Assembly (NCBI RefSeq): GCF_035917455.1
Contig: NZ_CP109078.1
Span: 186,001-250,000 of the forward strand
Length of the DNA stretch: 64,000 bases
Direction: 5' to 3'
Origin: Micromonospora sp. NBC_01796
GTDB taxonomy: Bacteria; Actinomycetota; Actinomycetes; Mycobacteriales; Micromonosporaceae
This document shows positions 44,214-52,718 of this stretch, in pieces. The position numbers and the translations under genes were made by a program. Within the stretch, counting starts at the first letter, position 1; each line of letters opens with the position of its first letter. Below the pieces are notes generated by a model. It saw only the letters and a program-made list of their open reading frames with translations, did no database searches and was not told the origin of the DNA.

Positions 44214-45210
44214 AGCGGGTCCGCCCCACCCGGTCGACCTCGTCGACGGCGGCGAGTACCTGTTCGATGCCGATCGCGGCCAGCGTCGGATGGGTCGTGG
44301 AACGCTCGCTGTCCCCGTCGACCGGCACCTGGTCCGGCACCTCCGGGTCGAGCCCCGGCAGCCCCGGATCGTCCGCGTCGGCCATCGCGGCGGCCCACAG
44401 TGCACGGTGCCAGGGCCGGTCGGCCGGCGGACCCCAGTGCTCGGGGCGGACCGGGCCGAACAGCACCACCGAGGGAATGCCGTACGCGGTCGCCAGGTGC
44501 GCCACACCGGTGTCCGCACTGACCACCAGCCGGCTGTGCGCGACCACCGCGGCCAGCCCGGAGAGGTCGAGCCGGCCGGCGAGGACCGCCGGACCGGGCA
44601 GGCCCGCCCGGTGGGCCACCTGTTCGGCCAGGTCACGTTCGGCGGCCGAGCCGGTCACCACCACCCGATGCCCGGCCCGGGTCAGTTCCGCCGCCACCGC
44701 CGCGAACCGCCCCGGCGACCAGCGCTTGGCCGCGATCTTCGCGCCGGGGTGGACCACCGTCACCCCGACCGGCACCCGGTGCGGGCTGGGCCGGCTCAGG
44801 GCCAGGTCGGTCGGGTCGGCGGGGATGTCGTACCAGTCGAGCAGCCGGCACCAGCGGTCCACCTCGTGCTCGTCGGCCGACCACGGCGGACCGTCGGTGT
44901 GGTGCGCCTCCGGGTTGTGGAACGCGCACAGCCGCTCCGGCCCGGCGGCCTGGAGGACCCGGTGCGACCGGGGCCCGCGCCCGTGCAGGTTCACCGCCCA
45001 GTGCGGCGCCGGTCCCGGCCAGTCGACCCCGTCCAGACCGTCGGTGGGCACCAGCCGGTCGACCCCGCCGACCAGGTCGACCAGGGGCGCCAGCCAGGCC
45101 GGCGCGGCCAGGGCGAGGGTCCGGTCCGGGAACGCGGCGCGCAGGCCGCGCAGCGCCGGGACCGCGGTCGCGAGGTCACCCACGCCGAGCGCCCGCAGGA
45201 CCAGGATCAC
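44197..45210 (-). CDS. Glycosyltransferase family 9 (heptosyltransferase type)
   Basis: The 337-residue GT-B protein opens ILVLRALGVGDLATAVPALR, the GT9 start. It has VVHPGAKIAAKRWSPGRFA (the donor-binding HPG) and VVSADTGVAHLATAYGIPSV near residue 230. GT9 enzymes transfer ADP-heptose in Gram-negatives. Adjacent genes for heptose precursor synthesis support the same donor class here. It overlaps the dehydrogenase gene by 4 nt and topoisomerase by 17. Confidence 0.88.
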   Translation of the reverse strand: MILVLRALGVGDLATAVPALRGLRAAFPDRTLALAAPAWLAPLVDLVGGVDRLVPTDGLDGVDWPGPAPHWAVNLHGRGPRSHRVLQAAGPERLCAFHNPEAHHTDGPPWSADEHEVDRWCRLLDWYDIPADPTDLALSRPSPHRVPVGVTVVHPGAKIAAKRWSPGRFAAVAAELTRAGHRVVVTGSAAERDLAEQVAHRAGLPGPAVLAGRLDLSGLAAVVAHSRLVVSADTGVAHLATAYGIPSVVLFGPVRPEHWGPPADRPWHRALWAAAMADADDPGLPGLDPEVPDQVPVDGDSERSTTHPTLAAIGIEQVLAAVDEVDRVGRTRYAVAT

Positions 45211-45908
45211 GGGTACGACGTCTCTTGCTCGGCGCAGACCACGAGTTCACGGATCGCGCAGCCGGCCGGCTGGCTGAGCGCGAACAGGACGGCGGAGGCC
45301 ACACTCGCCGGATCGTTGAGCACCGCGTCGGCACCCGGCCGGTACTGCTCCGTACGCTCGTCGAAGAAGGCCGTACGCATCCCGCCCGGCACCAGCAGGG
45401 TGACCCCGACCGAGCCCGCCAGCTCGGCGGCGAGCGCCCGGGTGAAGCCGACCACCCCGAACTTGGCCGCGCAGTACGCGGTCGCGTCGCTGACCGCCTT
45501 CACGCCCAGCGTCGAGGCGACGGTGACCACCGTCCCGTGCGTACGTTCCAGGTACGGCAACGCCGCCCGGACCACCGCCACGGTGGCCAGCAGGTCGACC
45601 GTGACCACCTTCTCCCAGGTTTCGGCGGGCAGGTCGACCAGCCGGCCGGGCACGTCCATGCCGGCGGCGGTGACCAGCCCGTCGAGCCCACCGGCCTGCT
45701 CGGCGAGCTGTCGGGTGGCCTGCTCGGCGGCGCGGGTGTCGGCCAGGTCGCACTCCACCCACGGCACCCCGTCGGCGGGCGCCTGCCGGTCCAGCACGTA
45801 CGGCCGGCCGCCGGACTTGGCCACGGCGGTGACCACCGCCGCGCCCAGCCCGCTGGACCCCCCGCTGATCAGTACGGCCGGACCGGCGCCCGGCATGGTT
45901 GCGGTCAT
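45207..45908 (-). CDS. Short-chain dehydrogenase/reductase
   Basis: This 233-residue classical SDR has the nucleotide loop ISGGSSGLGAAV (~14-25), the catalytic Ser in VASTLG, Tyr-Lys in YCAAKFG (YxxxK, ~148) and LVPGGMRTAFF. Its substrate may be a sugar or sugar nucleotide given the operon. It is too short and lacks features of HldD epimerase, so an epimerase role is not supported. It is coupled by 4-nt overlaps on both sides. Confidence 0.9.
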   Translation of the reverse strand: MTATMPGAGPAVLISGGSSGLGAAVVTAVAKSGGRPYVLDRQAPADGVPWVECDLADTRAAEQATRQLAEQAGGLDGLVTAAGMDVPGRLVDLPAETWEKVVTVDLLATVAVVRAALPYLERTHGTVVTVASTLGVKAVSDATAYCAAKFGVVGFTRALAAELAGSVGVTLLVPGGMRTAFFDERTEQYRPGADAVLNDPASVASAVLFALSQPAGCAIRELVVCAEQETSYP

Positions 45909-47344
45909 CGCGCTCCTCCCGTCAGGCGTCGCGCGGCCGTACGGGCCAGCGCGATCATGCCGGTGGTGGACCGTCCGTCCAGGTACGGCACCACCACCGT
46001 GTGCCCACCCCACCGGTGGACGATCCCGGCCTCGGGCAGGTCCGGTTCGTCGCCGCCGCCGGTGCCGTAGTCGCCACCCTTGACCCAGATGTCCGGGCGC
46101 AGCCAGGACAGGGCCGCGTGCGGGGTGGACTCGTCGAAGATCACCACGGCGTCGACGCAGCCGAGCGCGGCCAACAGCCGGCTGCGGTCGTACTGCGGCA
46201 CCAGGGGGCGGTCGGGGCCCTTCAGGTCGGCCACGCTCGCGTCGGAGTTGAGGCAGACGATCAGGCAGTCGCCGAGCCGGCGGGCCGCCTCCAGGGTGGC
46301 CACGTGGCCGGCGTGCAGCAGGTCGAAACAGCCACCGGTGGCGACCACGGTCCCACCGGCGGCGCGCACCTCGGCGACCAGTGCACCGGCCGCCGCGGCA
46401 CCGATCCGTTGTTCCCCTCCGGCGACCGAGACCGAGACCGGCTCGGGCACCGGGGCCGGTACGGCAGCCGCCACACCCCCGCCGGCCACGTACGCGGACG
46501 CCTCGGCAACCGCCTGCTGCACCGCCTCGGAGACCAGTGCGCCCCGGGCCAGTGCCACGGTCGCGGCGGCGGCGAACCGGTCCCCGGCCCCGCAGGTGTC
46601 CCCGTCCGCGCTGGTCGGCGACGGCACCACCAGCGGCGTCGAGCCGGCGTGGCAGAGCAGCGCACCGTCCCCGCCCAGGGTCACCGCGACCGCGCCGACC
46701 CGCCACCGCTGGCGCAGCCCGTTCGCTCCCCGGGAGGCGGTGATCAGGCGGGACGCGCCGGGCGTACCGCCGGCCAGTTCGCGTACCTCGACCTCGTTCG
46801 GGCAGGCCAGGTTGACGCCGGGCACCGCCGCCGGGCCGCGCGGGTGCGGGTCCCAGACCACCGGTGCGGTCGCGGTGGCCAGGGCGGCGCGCAACCCGGG
46901 CTGGGCCGCCACCCCACGCCCGTAGTCGCTCACCAGGATCCCGGCCGCCCCGGCGAGCAGGTCCAGGATCGCCTCGCTCGGTTCGCCGGGCGGACCGGCG
47001 GCACCGCCCCGGTCGAGTCGCAGCAGCACCCGGCCACGGGTCCGCAACCGGATCTTCTCCGGCGTGGCGCCGGGCAGCGGCAGCGCGTAGACCTGCACCC
47101 CGGCGGCGGTCAGCAGGCTGCTCAACCGGGCCCCACCGGCGTCGTCGGCGAGCGCGGTGACCAGGGCGACCTCGAAGCCCTGCCCGACCGCGAACAGGGC
47201 AGCCAGACCCGCGCCACCGGGCCGGTCGACGTGGGTGCTCTCGTCCAGCACCGGCACCGGGGAATCCGGGCAGAGCCGGTTGACCACACCCTCCACGTCC
47301 CGGTCGAGCAGGGTGTCGCCGATGACCACCAACTGCCCGGTCAC
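45905..47344 (-). CDS. hldE: Bifunctional heptose 7-phosphate kinase / heptose 1-phosphate nucleotidyltransferase
   Basis: The 479-residue two-domain protein follows HldE/RfaE. Residues 1-~290 are a PfkB-type kinase (GDTLLDRDVEG, then SDYGRGV, anion-hole DGDTCGAGDRF ~250). Residues ~335-479 are a cytidylyltransferase-type domain with GGCFDLLHAGHVATLEA (HxGH ~343) and VKGGDYGTGG. It would make heptose 1,7-bisphosphate and then a nucleotide-heptose. Which nucleotide (ADP or GDP) is not readable. Start GTG 47344 overlaps the isomerase stop by 4 nt. Confidence 0.88.
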   Translation of the reverse strand: MTGQLVVIGDTLLDRDVEGVVNRLCPDSPVPVLDESTHVDRPGGAGLAALFAVGQGFEVALVTALADDAGGARLSSLLTAAGVQVYALPLPGATPEKIRLRTRGRVLLRLDRGGAAGPPGEPSEAILDLLAGAAGILVSDYGRGVAAQPGLRAALATATAPVVWDPHPRGPAAVPGVNLACPNEVEVRELAGGTPGASRLITASRGANGLRQRWRVGAVAVTLGGDGALLCHAGSTPLVVPSPTSADGDTCGAGDRFAAAATVALARGALVSEAVQQAVAEASAYVAGGGVAAAVPAPVPEPVSVSVAGGEQRIGAAAAGALVAEVRAAGGTVVATGGCFDLLHAGHVATLEAARRLGDCLIVCLNSDASVADLKGPDRPLVPQYDRSRLLAALGCVDAVVIFDESTPHAALSWLRPDIWVKGGDYGTGGGDEPDLPEAGIVHRWGGHTVVVPYLDGRSTTGMIALARTAARRLTGGAR

Positions 47345-48180
47345 GGCCCGGCTCCACGGCCGTTCGGCCCCCGGCTGTGCGTACGCCGCGAGCGGACCGG
47401 CCGGTGTTCCCCCGGCTGCCACTCCCCCGGCTCCCGCTCCACCAGTGGCGGATCCACCACCCCCGGCACCACCAGGTCGGAGTCGACCAGCGGCGGATCG
47501 ACCACCTGCGGCTCGGTGGTCCCGAAGGGGTCGTCGGCTCCTCCGCTCCCGTCCGGTGTCGGGTCGACGAGCGGCAGTGCGGCGTACCCGGCCGGTACGC
47601 CGAGCGCGGTGGGCAGGGCCAGTTCGACGTACTCGCAGAGCAGGTGGGCCGAGACGAGGTGGAGTTCCTGCACCACCTGCGGGTCCGGTGACGGTACGGC
47701 GAGCACCTCCGCGCAGACCTCGGCCAGCGGGTTCGGCACCGGCCCGGTGAACGCCCAGCACCGCAGCCCGGCCTCCCGTCCGGCGCGGGCGGCCCGGATC
47801 AGGTTGGCGCTGCGCCCGCTGGTCGACAGCAGCAGGAGGATGTCGTCGCGGCGGCCGTGTGCGCGTACCTGCCGGGCGAAGACCTCCTCGAAGCCGTAGT
47901 CGTTGCCGATCGCGGTCAGCGAGGAGGTCTCCGCGCTGAGCGCGATCGCGGACAGCGGCGCCCGGTCCGCCCGCAGCTTGCCGACCAGTTCGGCGGCGAG
48001 GTGCTGGGCCTCGGCGGCGCTGCCCCCGTTGCCGGCGACCAGCAGCCGCCCGCCCCGGGCGAGCCGGTCGGCCAGTTCGTCGCCCCACCGGGCGAGGTCG
48101 CCCGCCACCCGCCGGTACGGCAGCAGTGCCGAGGCCAGACCGGCGAGGTGCGCGTCGATCACCTCGGTGGAGTGCGTCAT
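47341..48180 (-). CDS. gmhA: Sedoheptulose 7-phosphate isomerase-like SIS protein
   Basis: The 279-residue protein has a SIS domain (~1-195) with LVAGNGGSAAEAQHLAAELV (~45-64), AETSSLTAIGNDYGFEEVFA and LLSTSGRSANLI, the phosphate-binding motifs of GmhA. A further ~80 residues (acidic and Pro/Val-rich, ending in an Arg-rich stretch) are absent from standard GmhA of about 190 residues. It would supply heptose 7-phosphate to the next gene product. The ATG shares one base with the preceding stop (TGATG). Confidence 0.88.
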   Translation of the reverse strand: MTHSTEVIDAHLAGLASALLPYRRVAGDLARWGDELADRLARGGRLLVAGNGGSAAEAQHLAAELVGKLRADRAPLSAIALSAETSSLTAIGNDYGFEEVFARQVRAHGRRDDILLLLSTSGRSANLIRAARAGREAGLRCWAFTGPVPNPLAEVCAEVLAVPSPDPQVVQELHLVSAHLLCEYVELALPTALGVPAGYAALPLVDPTPDGSGGADDPFGTTEPQVVDPPLVDSDLVVPGVVDPPLVEREPGEWQPGEHRPVRSRRTHSRGPNGRGAGP

Positions 48181-49397
48181 CAGGCCACCACCCCGCTCGG
48201 CCGCCGCACCTCGCTGACCGCCGTGTACACCCCGCCCAGTTCGGCTGCGGCGCGCCGCCACGAGTACTGCTGCCGGGCCCGGTCCAGGGCCGCCTGGGCG
48301 TAACCGAACCGGCGGGTCCGGTCGGCCAGCAGGCCGGCGATGGCGGCGCCGAGCGCGCTCGGGTCGCGCGGCGGCACCAGGTCACCGGTCCGGCCGTCCA
48401 CCACCGTGTCGATGAGCCCGCCGACCCGGGTGCCGATCACCGGTACGCCGCAGGCCATCGCCTCCAACGGGGTCAGCCCGAACGGTTCGTACCAGGGGGC
48501 GGCGACCAGGACGTCCGCCGACCGGTACCACTGGGGCATCTCCTCGCGGGGTACCGCACCGACCAGGCGTACCCGGTCGGCGAGGCCGCACGAGCGGGCC
48601 AGCGCCCGCAGCCGGCGCGCCTGCGGGTCCTCGCCGAGCAGTTCCTCCGGCGGCCCGCCGACGATCACACACTCGGCGTCCGGTACCGCGCGCATCGCCC
48701 GGATCACGTCCTGGAAGCCCTTGCGTTCCACCAGCCTGCCCACGGTCAACACCCGGGGTCGGCCGGTCTCCCGGGCGGCGACGGGTCCGGCCGGGGAGAA
48801 GTTCTCCACGTTGACCCCGGACGGCACCACCACCATCCGGTCCTGCGGCACGCCCATCCGGACGAGTTCGCGTACCTCGTCCTGGCTCTGCGCGATGACC
48901 CGGTCCATGGCCCGCCCCAGGGCGCGTTCGTAACCGATCCGGCGGGCCGGGCTGGTGTCCGCCGCCCCCTGGTGCCTCCGCTTGACCGTGCCCAGCGCGT
49001 GGTAGGTCTGCACCACCGGCACGCCGGTCTGCCGGCCGGCGGTGATCGCCGCGAGGCCGCTCATCCAGAAGTGCGCGTGCGCGACGTCCGGGACCCAGTC
49101 GTCGCGCCGCCACGCCGCGACCAGCCAGCGGCTGAACTCCTTCATGTACGGCAGCAGCGCGTCCTTCACGATCGGCTCGGGTGGACCGGCCGGTACGTGC
49201 ACCACCGCCACCCCGTCGAGCATCCGTACGAGTTCGGGCAGGTCGGCACTGTCCCGCCGGGTGTAGACCCGTACGTCGTGTCCGGCCGCGGCCAGCGCGG
49301 CGGAGAGCTCGGCGACGTGCGTGTTCTGCCCACCGGCATCCTCCCCGCCCAGCGTGGCGAGCGGACTGGCGTGCTCCGAGATCATCGCGATCCGCAT
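48180..49397 (-). CDS. Glycosyltransferase family 4
   Basis: The 405-residue GT-B enzyme has an N-terminal domain beginning MRIAMISEHASPLATLGGED and a donor domain with VLTVGRLVERKGFQDVI and the E-x7-E element in WYEPFGLTPLEAMACGVP. The AGGQNTHVAELSAALAAAGH segment recalls sucrose-phosphate-synthase/MshA-like GT4 enzymes. Acceptor and donor are unknown. The GAGGAGGAG ribosome site is strong. It overlaps the next upstream glycosyltransferase by 16 nt. Confidence 0.9.
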   Translation of the reverse strand: MRIAMISEHASPLATLGGEDAGGQNTHVAELSAALAAAGHDVRVYTRRDSADLPELVRMLDGVAVVHVPAGPPEPIVKDALLPYMKEFSRWLVAAWRRDDWVPDVAHAHFWMSGLAAITAGRQTGVPVVQTYHALGTVKRRHQGAADTSPARRIGYERALGRAMDRVIAQSQDEVRELVRMGVPQDRMVVVPSGVNVENFSPAGPVAARETGRPRVLTVGRLVERKGFQDVIRAMRAVPDAECVIVGGPPEELLGEDPQARRLRALARSCGLADRVRLVGAVPREEMPQWYRSADVLVAAPWYEPFGLTPLEAMACGVPVIGTRVGGLIDTVVDGRTGDLVPPRDPSALGAAIAGLLADRTRRFGYAQAALDRARQQYSWRRAAAELGGVYTAVSEVRRPSGVVA

Positions 49398-50359
49398 AGC
49401 TCCTCCTCCAGCAACCGGTCCCAGTCGGTGAGGAAGCGGTCCAGGCCGTACCGGGTCCGGGCGGTCTCCCGGGCCCGGGCGCCGAGCCGGTGTGCCGCCG
49501 CTGGCTGGTCGATCAGGTGCGCGGCGGCGGCCAGCAGGGTGTCGACCCGGGTGGACAGCACGCCCGCTTCCGGTGGCACCGCCGCCACCGCCTCGGTCGC
49601 CGCGAGTACGACCACCGGCATGCCGATGGCCATCGCCTCGATCAGGCTCAGCCCGAGCGAGGTCCACCGGCACAGGTGCAGGTACGCCCGGCGCCGGCCG
49701 AGTTCGGCCTGCATCCGGCTCTGCGGGAGATCGTCGTGGGTGGTCAGCCGCTCGGGCGGCAGGCCGAGGTGGTCACCGAGACCGGCCACGCCCAGCCCGA
49801 AGACGTCGAGTGGAGCGACCTCGGCGAAGCGCGGCAGCAGGTCGGTGCCGGTGACCCGGCCTCGGCGTACCGGTTCGTTGATCACGACGGCGAGGCGGTC
49901 GAGTTCGCCGGTGTAGCTCGCCACCGGGTCGACGATGCCGTGTTCGACGACCGTGGTCCGGGTGCCGCCGGTGTCCCAGAACAGCGAGTTGAAGTGGGTG
50001 ACGTGGGCGATCAGCAGGTCGTCCCGGTCGGCCATCGGGTGCCGGCTGTTCGGCACCGCGCCCTCCTTGGGCGTGTTGTGCTCGACGAAGATCGCCGGCA
50101 ACGAGCCCCCGATCGGGCGGCGCAGCCACTGCCCGGCCAGCTCGAACTCCTCCGGCCGTTGCAGGATCACCAGATCCACGTCGGCGTCGGCCAGTTGCTC
50201 CGGGGTCACCTCCTCGGCCGTGTCCGGCCAGGGGTACGTGCGGGCCCGGCCCAACCCGTACGGGCCCCGGTCGGGGGTGACCGGCACCAGGTAACGGTGC
50301 TTGCCGTGCACGAAGGACGTGGTCCATGAGCCGTGCACGTGCCAGAGCAGGATGTTCAT
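49382..50359 (-). CDS. Glycosyltransferase (GT4-like)
   Basis: The 325-residue protein opens NILLWHVHGSWTTSFVHGKH. A donor-side region has RRRAYLHLCRWTSLGLSLIE and AMAIGMPVVVLAATEAV, equivalent to the GT4 E-x7-E area. Actinobacterial glycan clusters often contain this short type. The ATG at 50359 overlaps the phosphatase-GT9 stop by 4 nt. Donor and acceptor are unknown. Confidence 0.85.
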   Translation of the reverse strand: MNILLWHVHGSWTTSFVHGKHRYLVPVTPDRGPYGLGRARTYPWPDTAEEVTPEQLADADVDLVILQRPEEFELAGQWLRRPIGGSLPAIFVEHNTPKEGAVPNSRHPMADRDDLLIAHVTHFNSLFWDTGGTRTTVVEHGIVDPVASYTGELDRLAVVINEPVRRGRVTGTDLLPRFAEVAPLDVFGLGVAGLGDHLGLPPERLTTHDDLPQSRMQAELGRRRAYLHLCRWTSLGLSLIEAMAIGMPVVVLAATEAVAAVPPEAGVLSTRVDTLLAAAAHLIDQPAAAHRLGARARETARTRYGLDRFLTDWDRLLEEELCGSR

Positions 50360-52260
50360 GCGGTGCCGCCGGGGACCCGGACCGTGACGCCGGCAAGCGA
50401 CCCGTCGGTGGCGCCGGCGAGCAGTCGGTCGGCGGTGCCGACGAGGGGTCGGTCGGTGGTGTCGACGAGGGGTCGGTCGGTGGTGCCGGCCGGCAATCGG
50501 TCGGTGGCGAGGAGCCGGACCGCCTCGACGACGCTGTCCGGCGCGACCCGGGACAGGCACGGGTGACCGGGCACCGGGCAACGGGTGGCCCGGGTGTGCC
50601 GGCAGCCGGCGGCGGCGTCGCCGAGTCGGACCGTGGGCACCCGGTACGGACCCCACTGTCCGAACGAGACGGTCGGTGCGAAGAGGCTGATCACCGGCGT
50701 ACCCAGGGCTGCGGCGAGGTGCGCGGGCCCGGTGTTTCCGACGACCAGGCACCCGGCGCGGGCGATGATCGCGGCGAGTCCGGTCAGCGAGGTCTGGCCG
50801 CCGAGGTCGACGCCGGACCGGCCGGCGACCCGGGCGCTGAGCGCCCCCTCGCCCGGTCCCCCGGTGACCACCACCCGGTGTCCGGCAGCGGCGAGCGCGG
50901 TCACGATCCGGGCACAGAGGTCGGGCGGGCAGGCGCGGGCGGCCACCGACGAACCGGGGTGGACCACGACGTAACCGGGTTCGGCGAGCGCGCCGTCGGT
51001 CGGTCCGCTCTCCAGGCACTCGGCCCGTAACCGCAGCGCCGGATCGTCCCCCTCGGGAAGCGGGAATCCGGCGGCGGCGGCGAGCGAGAGCGCGCGTTCG
51101 GTCTCCGGGATGCCCAACGGCACCCGGTGCCGTACGTCCAGCAGGGAGCCCGGGTAGTCGTCGCTGATCGCCGAGATCCGGCCGACCCCGGCCATCCGGA
51201 GCACCAGGGCGAGCGGCAGCGCGGACTGGTGGAAGGAGGTGAACAGGACCGCCTCGTCGGCGCCGACCTCGGCGAGCCGGCGGGTCAGCCGGTCCACCTC
51301 GGACCGGTCGACCGGGGTCGGTTGCGGGTCGATCCACGGCAGCGGCCACTCGATCAGCTCGTCGATGCCGGGCAGCAGTTCGGCGGCGGCCCGACCCCGG
51401 GGTCCGCAGAGCATCACCACCCGGTCGGCACCGGCCGCCACCGCCCGGATCGCCGGCCCGGTGACCAGCACGTCTCCGGCCGAGTCCGGCCGGGCCACCA
51501 GGACGCAGCGCGGCCGGCGCGGGGATCCGGCGGCGACCGGGTTCGGCTCGGTCGCGAGCCGGTCGGCGCCGGTGGACACGCTGTCACGGGCGGGCGAGAC
51601 GAGTCGTTGGCGGCGCAGGATGAGGTCGACCGCGCCCGGCAGGTCACCGGCGACAGCCGGGGCGGCGGCGATCTCCTCCATCCGGGTCTGCGGGGTCGGC
51701 ACCAGGATTCCGGCCGCTCCGGCGGCCCCTGCGGCGATCATGTCCGCACCGATGTCTCCGACCAGGACGCAACGGTCGGGTGTGGTGCCGAGGGCGCGGG
51801 CGGCGTCGGAGACCATGCCGGGTGACGGCTTGCGGCAGCGGCAGCCGGAGACACCCGGGCCCGGTTCGCCGTGCGGGCAGATCTGCCAGGTGTCGAACGG
51901 ACCGAGCAGTTCCTCCACCCGTGCGTTGACCCGCTCCAGGTCACGATGGCTGAACCGGCCCCTGGCGAGGCCGGACTGGTTGGTGACCACGCCGAGGCGC
52001 AAACCGGCCGCGCGCAGCCGGTCGAGTGCCTCCCGGGCACCCGGCACCGGCTCGACCAGCATCGGGTCCCCGTTGTACGGCACGTCGTGCACCAGGGTGC
52101 CGTCCCGGTCGAAGAGCACCGCGTCGAACAGCGGGGGGCGGATCAGCCCCTCCCGCTCCGGCTCGTCGCGGTTCCGTCCCGGTTCAGGTCGGCCCTGCGC
52201 GGGGCCGGCGATCGTGCCGCCTGACCTGCGCTGATGCGGGTCGACCTGATCGTTTCGCAC
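50356..52260 (-). CDS. Fusion of GmhB-type phosphatase and family 9 glycosyltransferase
   Basis: The 634-residue protein has two enzymes. Residues ~42-220 are a HAD-IIIA phosphatase: LFDRDGTLVHD (Asp51, Asp53), VTNQSGLARG, the GmhB zinc loop ICPHGEPG...CRCRKPSPGM and LVGDIGADM. Residues ~250-590 are a GT9 domain (LVARPDSAGDVLVTGPAIRA, VVHPGSS and GNTGPAHLAAALGTP). The C-terminus is five near-copies of an 8-residue unit (TDRPLVGT type). It would remove the 7-phosphate and use the product in the same chain. The start GTG 52260 is uncertain. It is the first gene of the operon. Confidence 0.87.
   Translation of the reverse strand: MRNDQVDPHQRRSGGTIAGPAQGRPEPGRNRDEPEREGLIRPPLFDAVLFDRDGTLVHDVPYNGDPMLVEPVPGAREALDRLRAAGLRLGVVTNQSGLARGRFSHRDLERVNARVEELLGPFDTWQICPHGEPGPGVSGCRCRKPSPGMVSDAARALGTTPDRCVLVGDIGADMIAAGAAGAAGILVPTPQTRMEEIAAAPAVAGDLPGAVDLILRRQRLVSPARDSVSTGADRLATEPNPVAAGSPRRPRCVLVARPDSAGDVLVTGPAIRAVAAGADRVVMLCGPRGRAAAELLPGIDELIEWPLPWIDPQPTPVDRSEVDRLTRRLAEVGADEAVLFTSFHQSALPLALVLRMAGVGRISAISDDYPGSLLDVRHRVPLGIPETERALSLAAAAGFPLPEGDDPALRLRAECLESGPTDGALAEPGYVVVHPGSSVAARACPPDLCARIVTALAAAGHRVVVTGGPGEGALSARVAGRSGVDLGGQTSLTGLAAIIARAGCLVVGNTGPAHLAAALGTPVISLFAPTVSFGQWGPYRVPTVRLGDAAAGCRHTRATRCPVPGHPCLSRVAPDSVVEAVRLLATDRLPAGTTDRPLVDTTDRPLVGTADRLLAGATDGSLAGVTVRVPGGTA
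50401..50512. repeat. 24-bp tandem repeat encoding the fusion protein's tail
   Basis: Four to five near-identical 24-bp units (each like CGGTCGGTGGTGCCGACGAG plus GGGT) lie in frame at the 3' end of the phosphatase-GT9 gene. They give an 8-residue Thr-Asp-Arg-Pro/Leu repeat. Such a run is prone to copy-number change by slippage. Confidence 0.7.
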
Positions 52261-52718
52261 GGGGGGCGGGTTCCCTCGGGTAGGAGGAGTAAACCTGGGT
52301 TCCGCCCGCTCGCCGGGCCGCCCAGCCCGCCCCCGGCGGCTGCTGCGGCCACTGTGCGCCCTGCTTCTCGCCCACTACGCGCTCCGCACCGGTACCCGCG
52401 TCGGCGCCCGGCTAACCGGAATGCCCGGACCGACCGCCGTAGCGTTCCTGCCGGGTCGCGGTGACCCGCGCTTGCGTTGGGTAGTGTTCGACAACGCCGT
52501 GCGTGACCGGACGCAGCGCCGTTTGTAGCGTTGCGATAACGGTGCGACACTCCCGACAACCCGCTCGAACGGCCCGTAGGAACGCCCTCCCGCACGTGGT
52601 ACGGCATATGGCCGCCCCGCGCAATGGTGGTAAACAGGATGTACGCGGATGGCCCGGTGGTCGCGCCGGGTTACCCACGCAACTACCCTCTCCCCTGACC
52701 GCTGTCGGCAGAACGAGG
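52261..52718. other. Divergent regulatory stretch without a recognised gene
   Basis: This 458-nt region separates the glycan operon from the divergent mannosyltransferase gene. Short open frames on both strands lack family features and good starts. A purine run GTAGGAGGAGTAAAC at 52279-52293 looks like a ribosome site but no convincing frame follows. Promoters for both operons should lie here, and I could not place them. Confidence 0.4.

Noticed and set aside
52184-52375. Minus-strand frame beginning MGEKQGAQWPQQPP upstream of the fusion gene
   Set aside because: Low-complexity composition, out of frame with the fusion gene and no recognisable domain. Not convincing as a gene.
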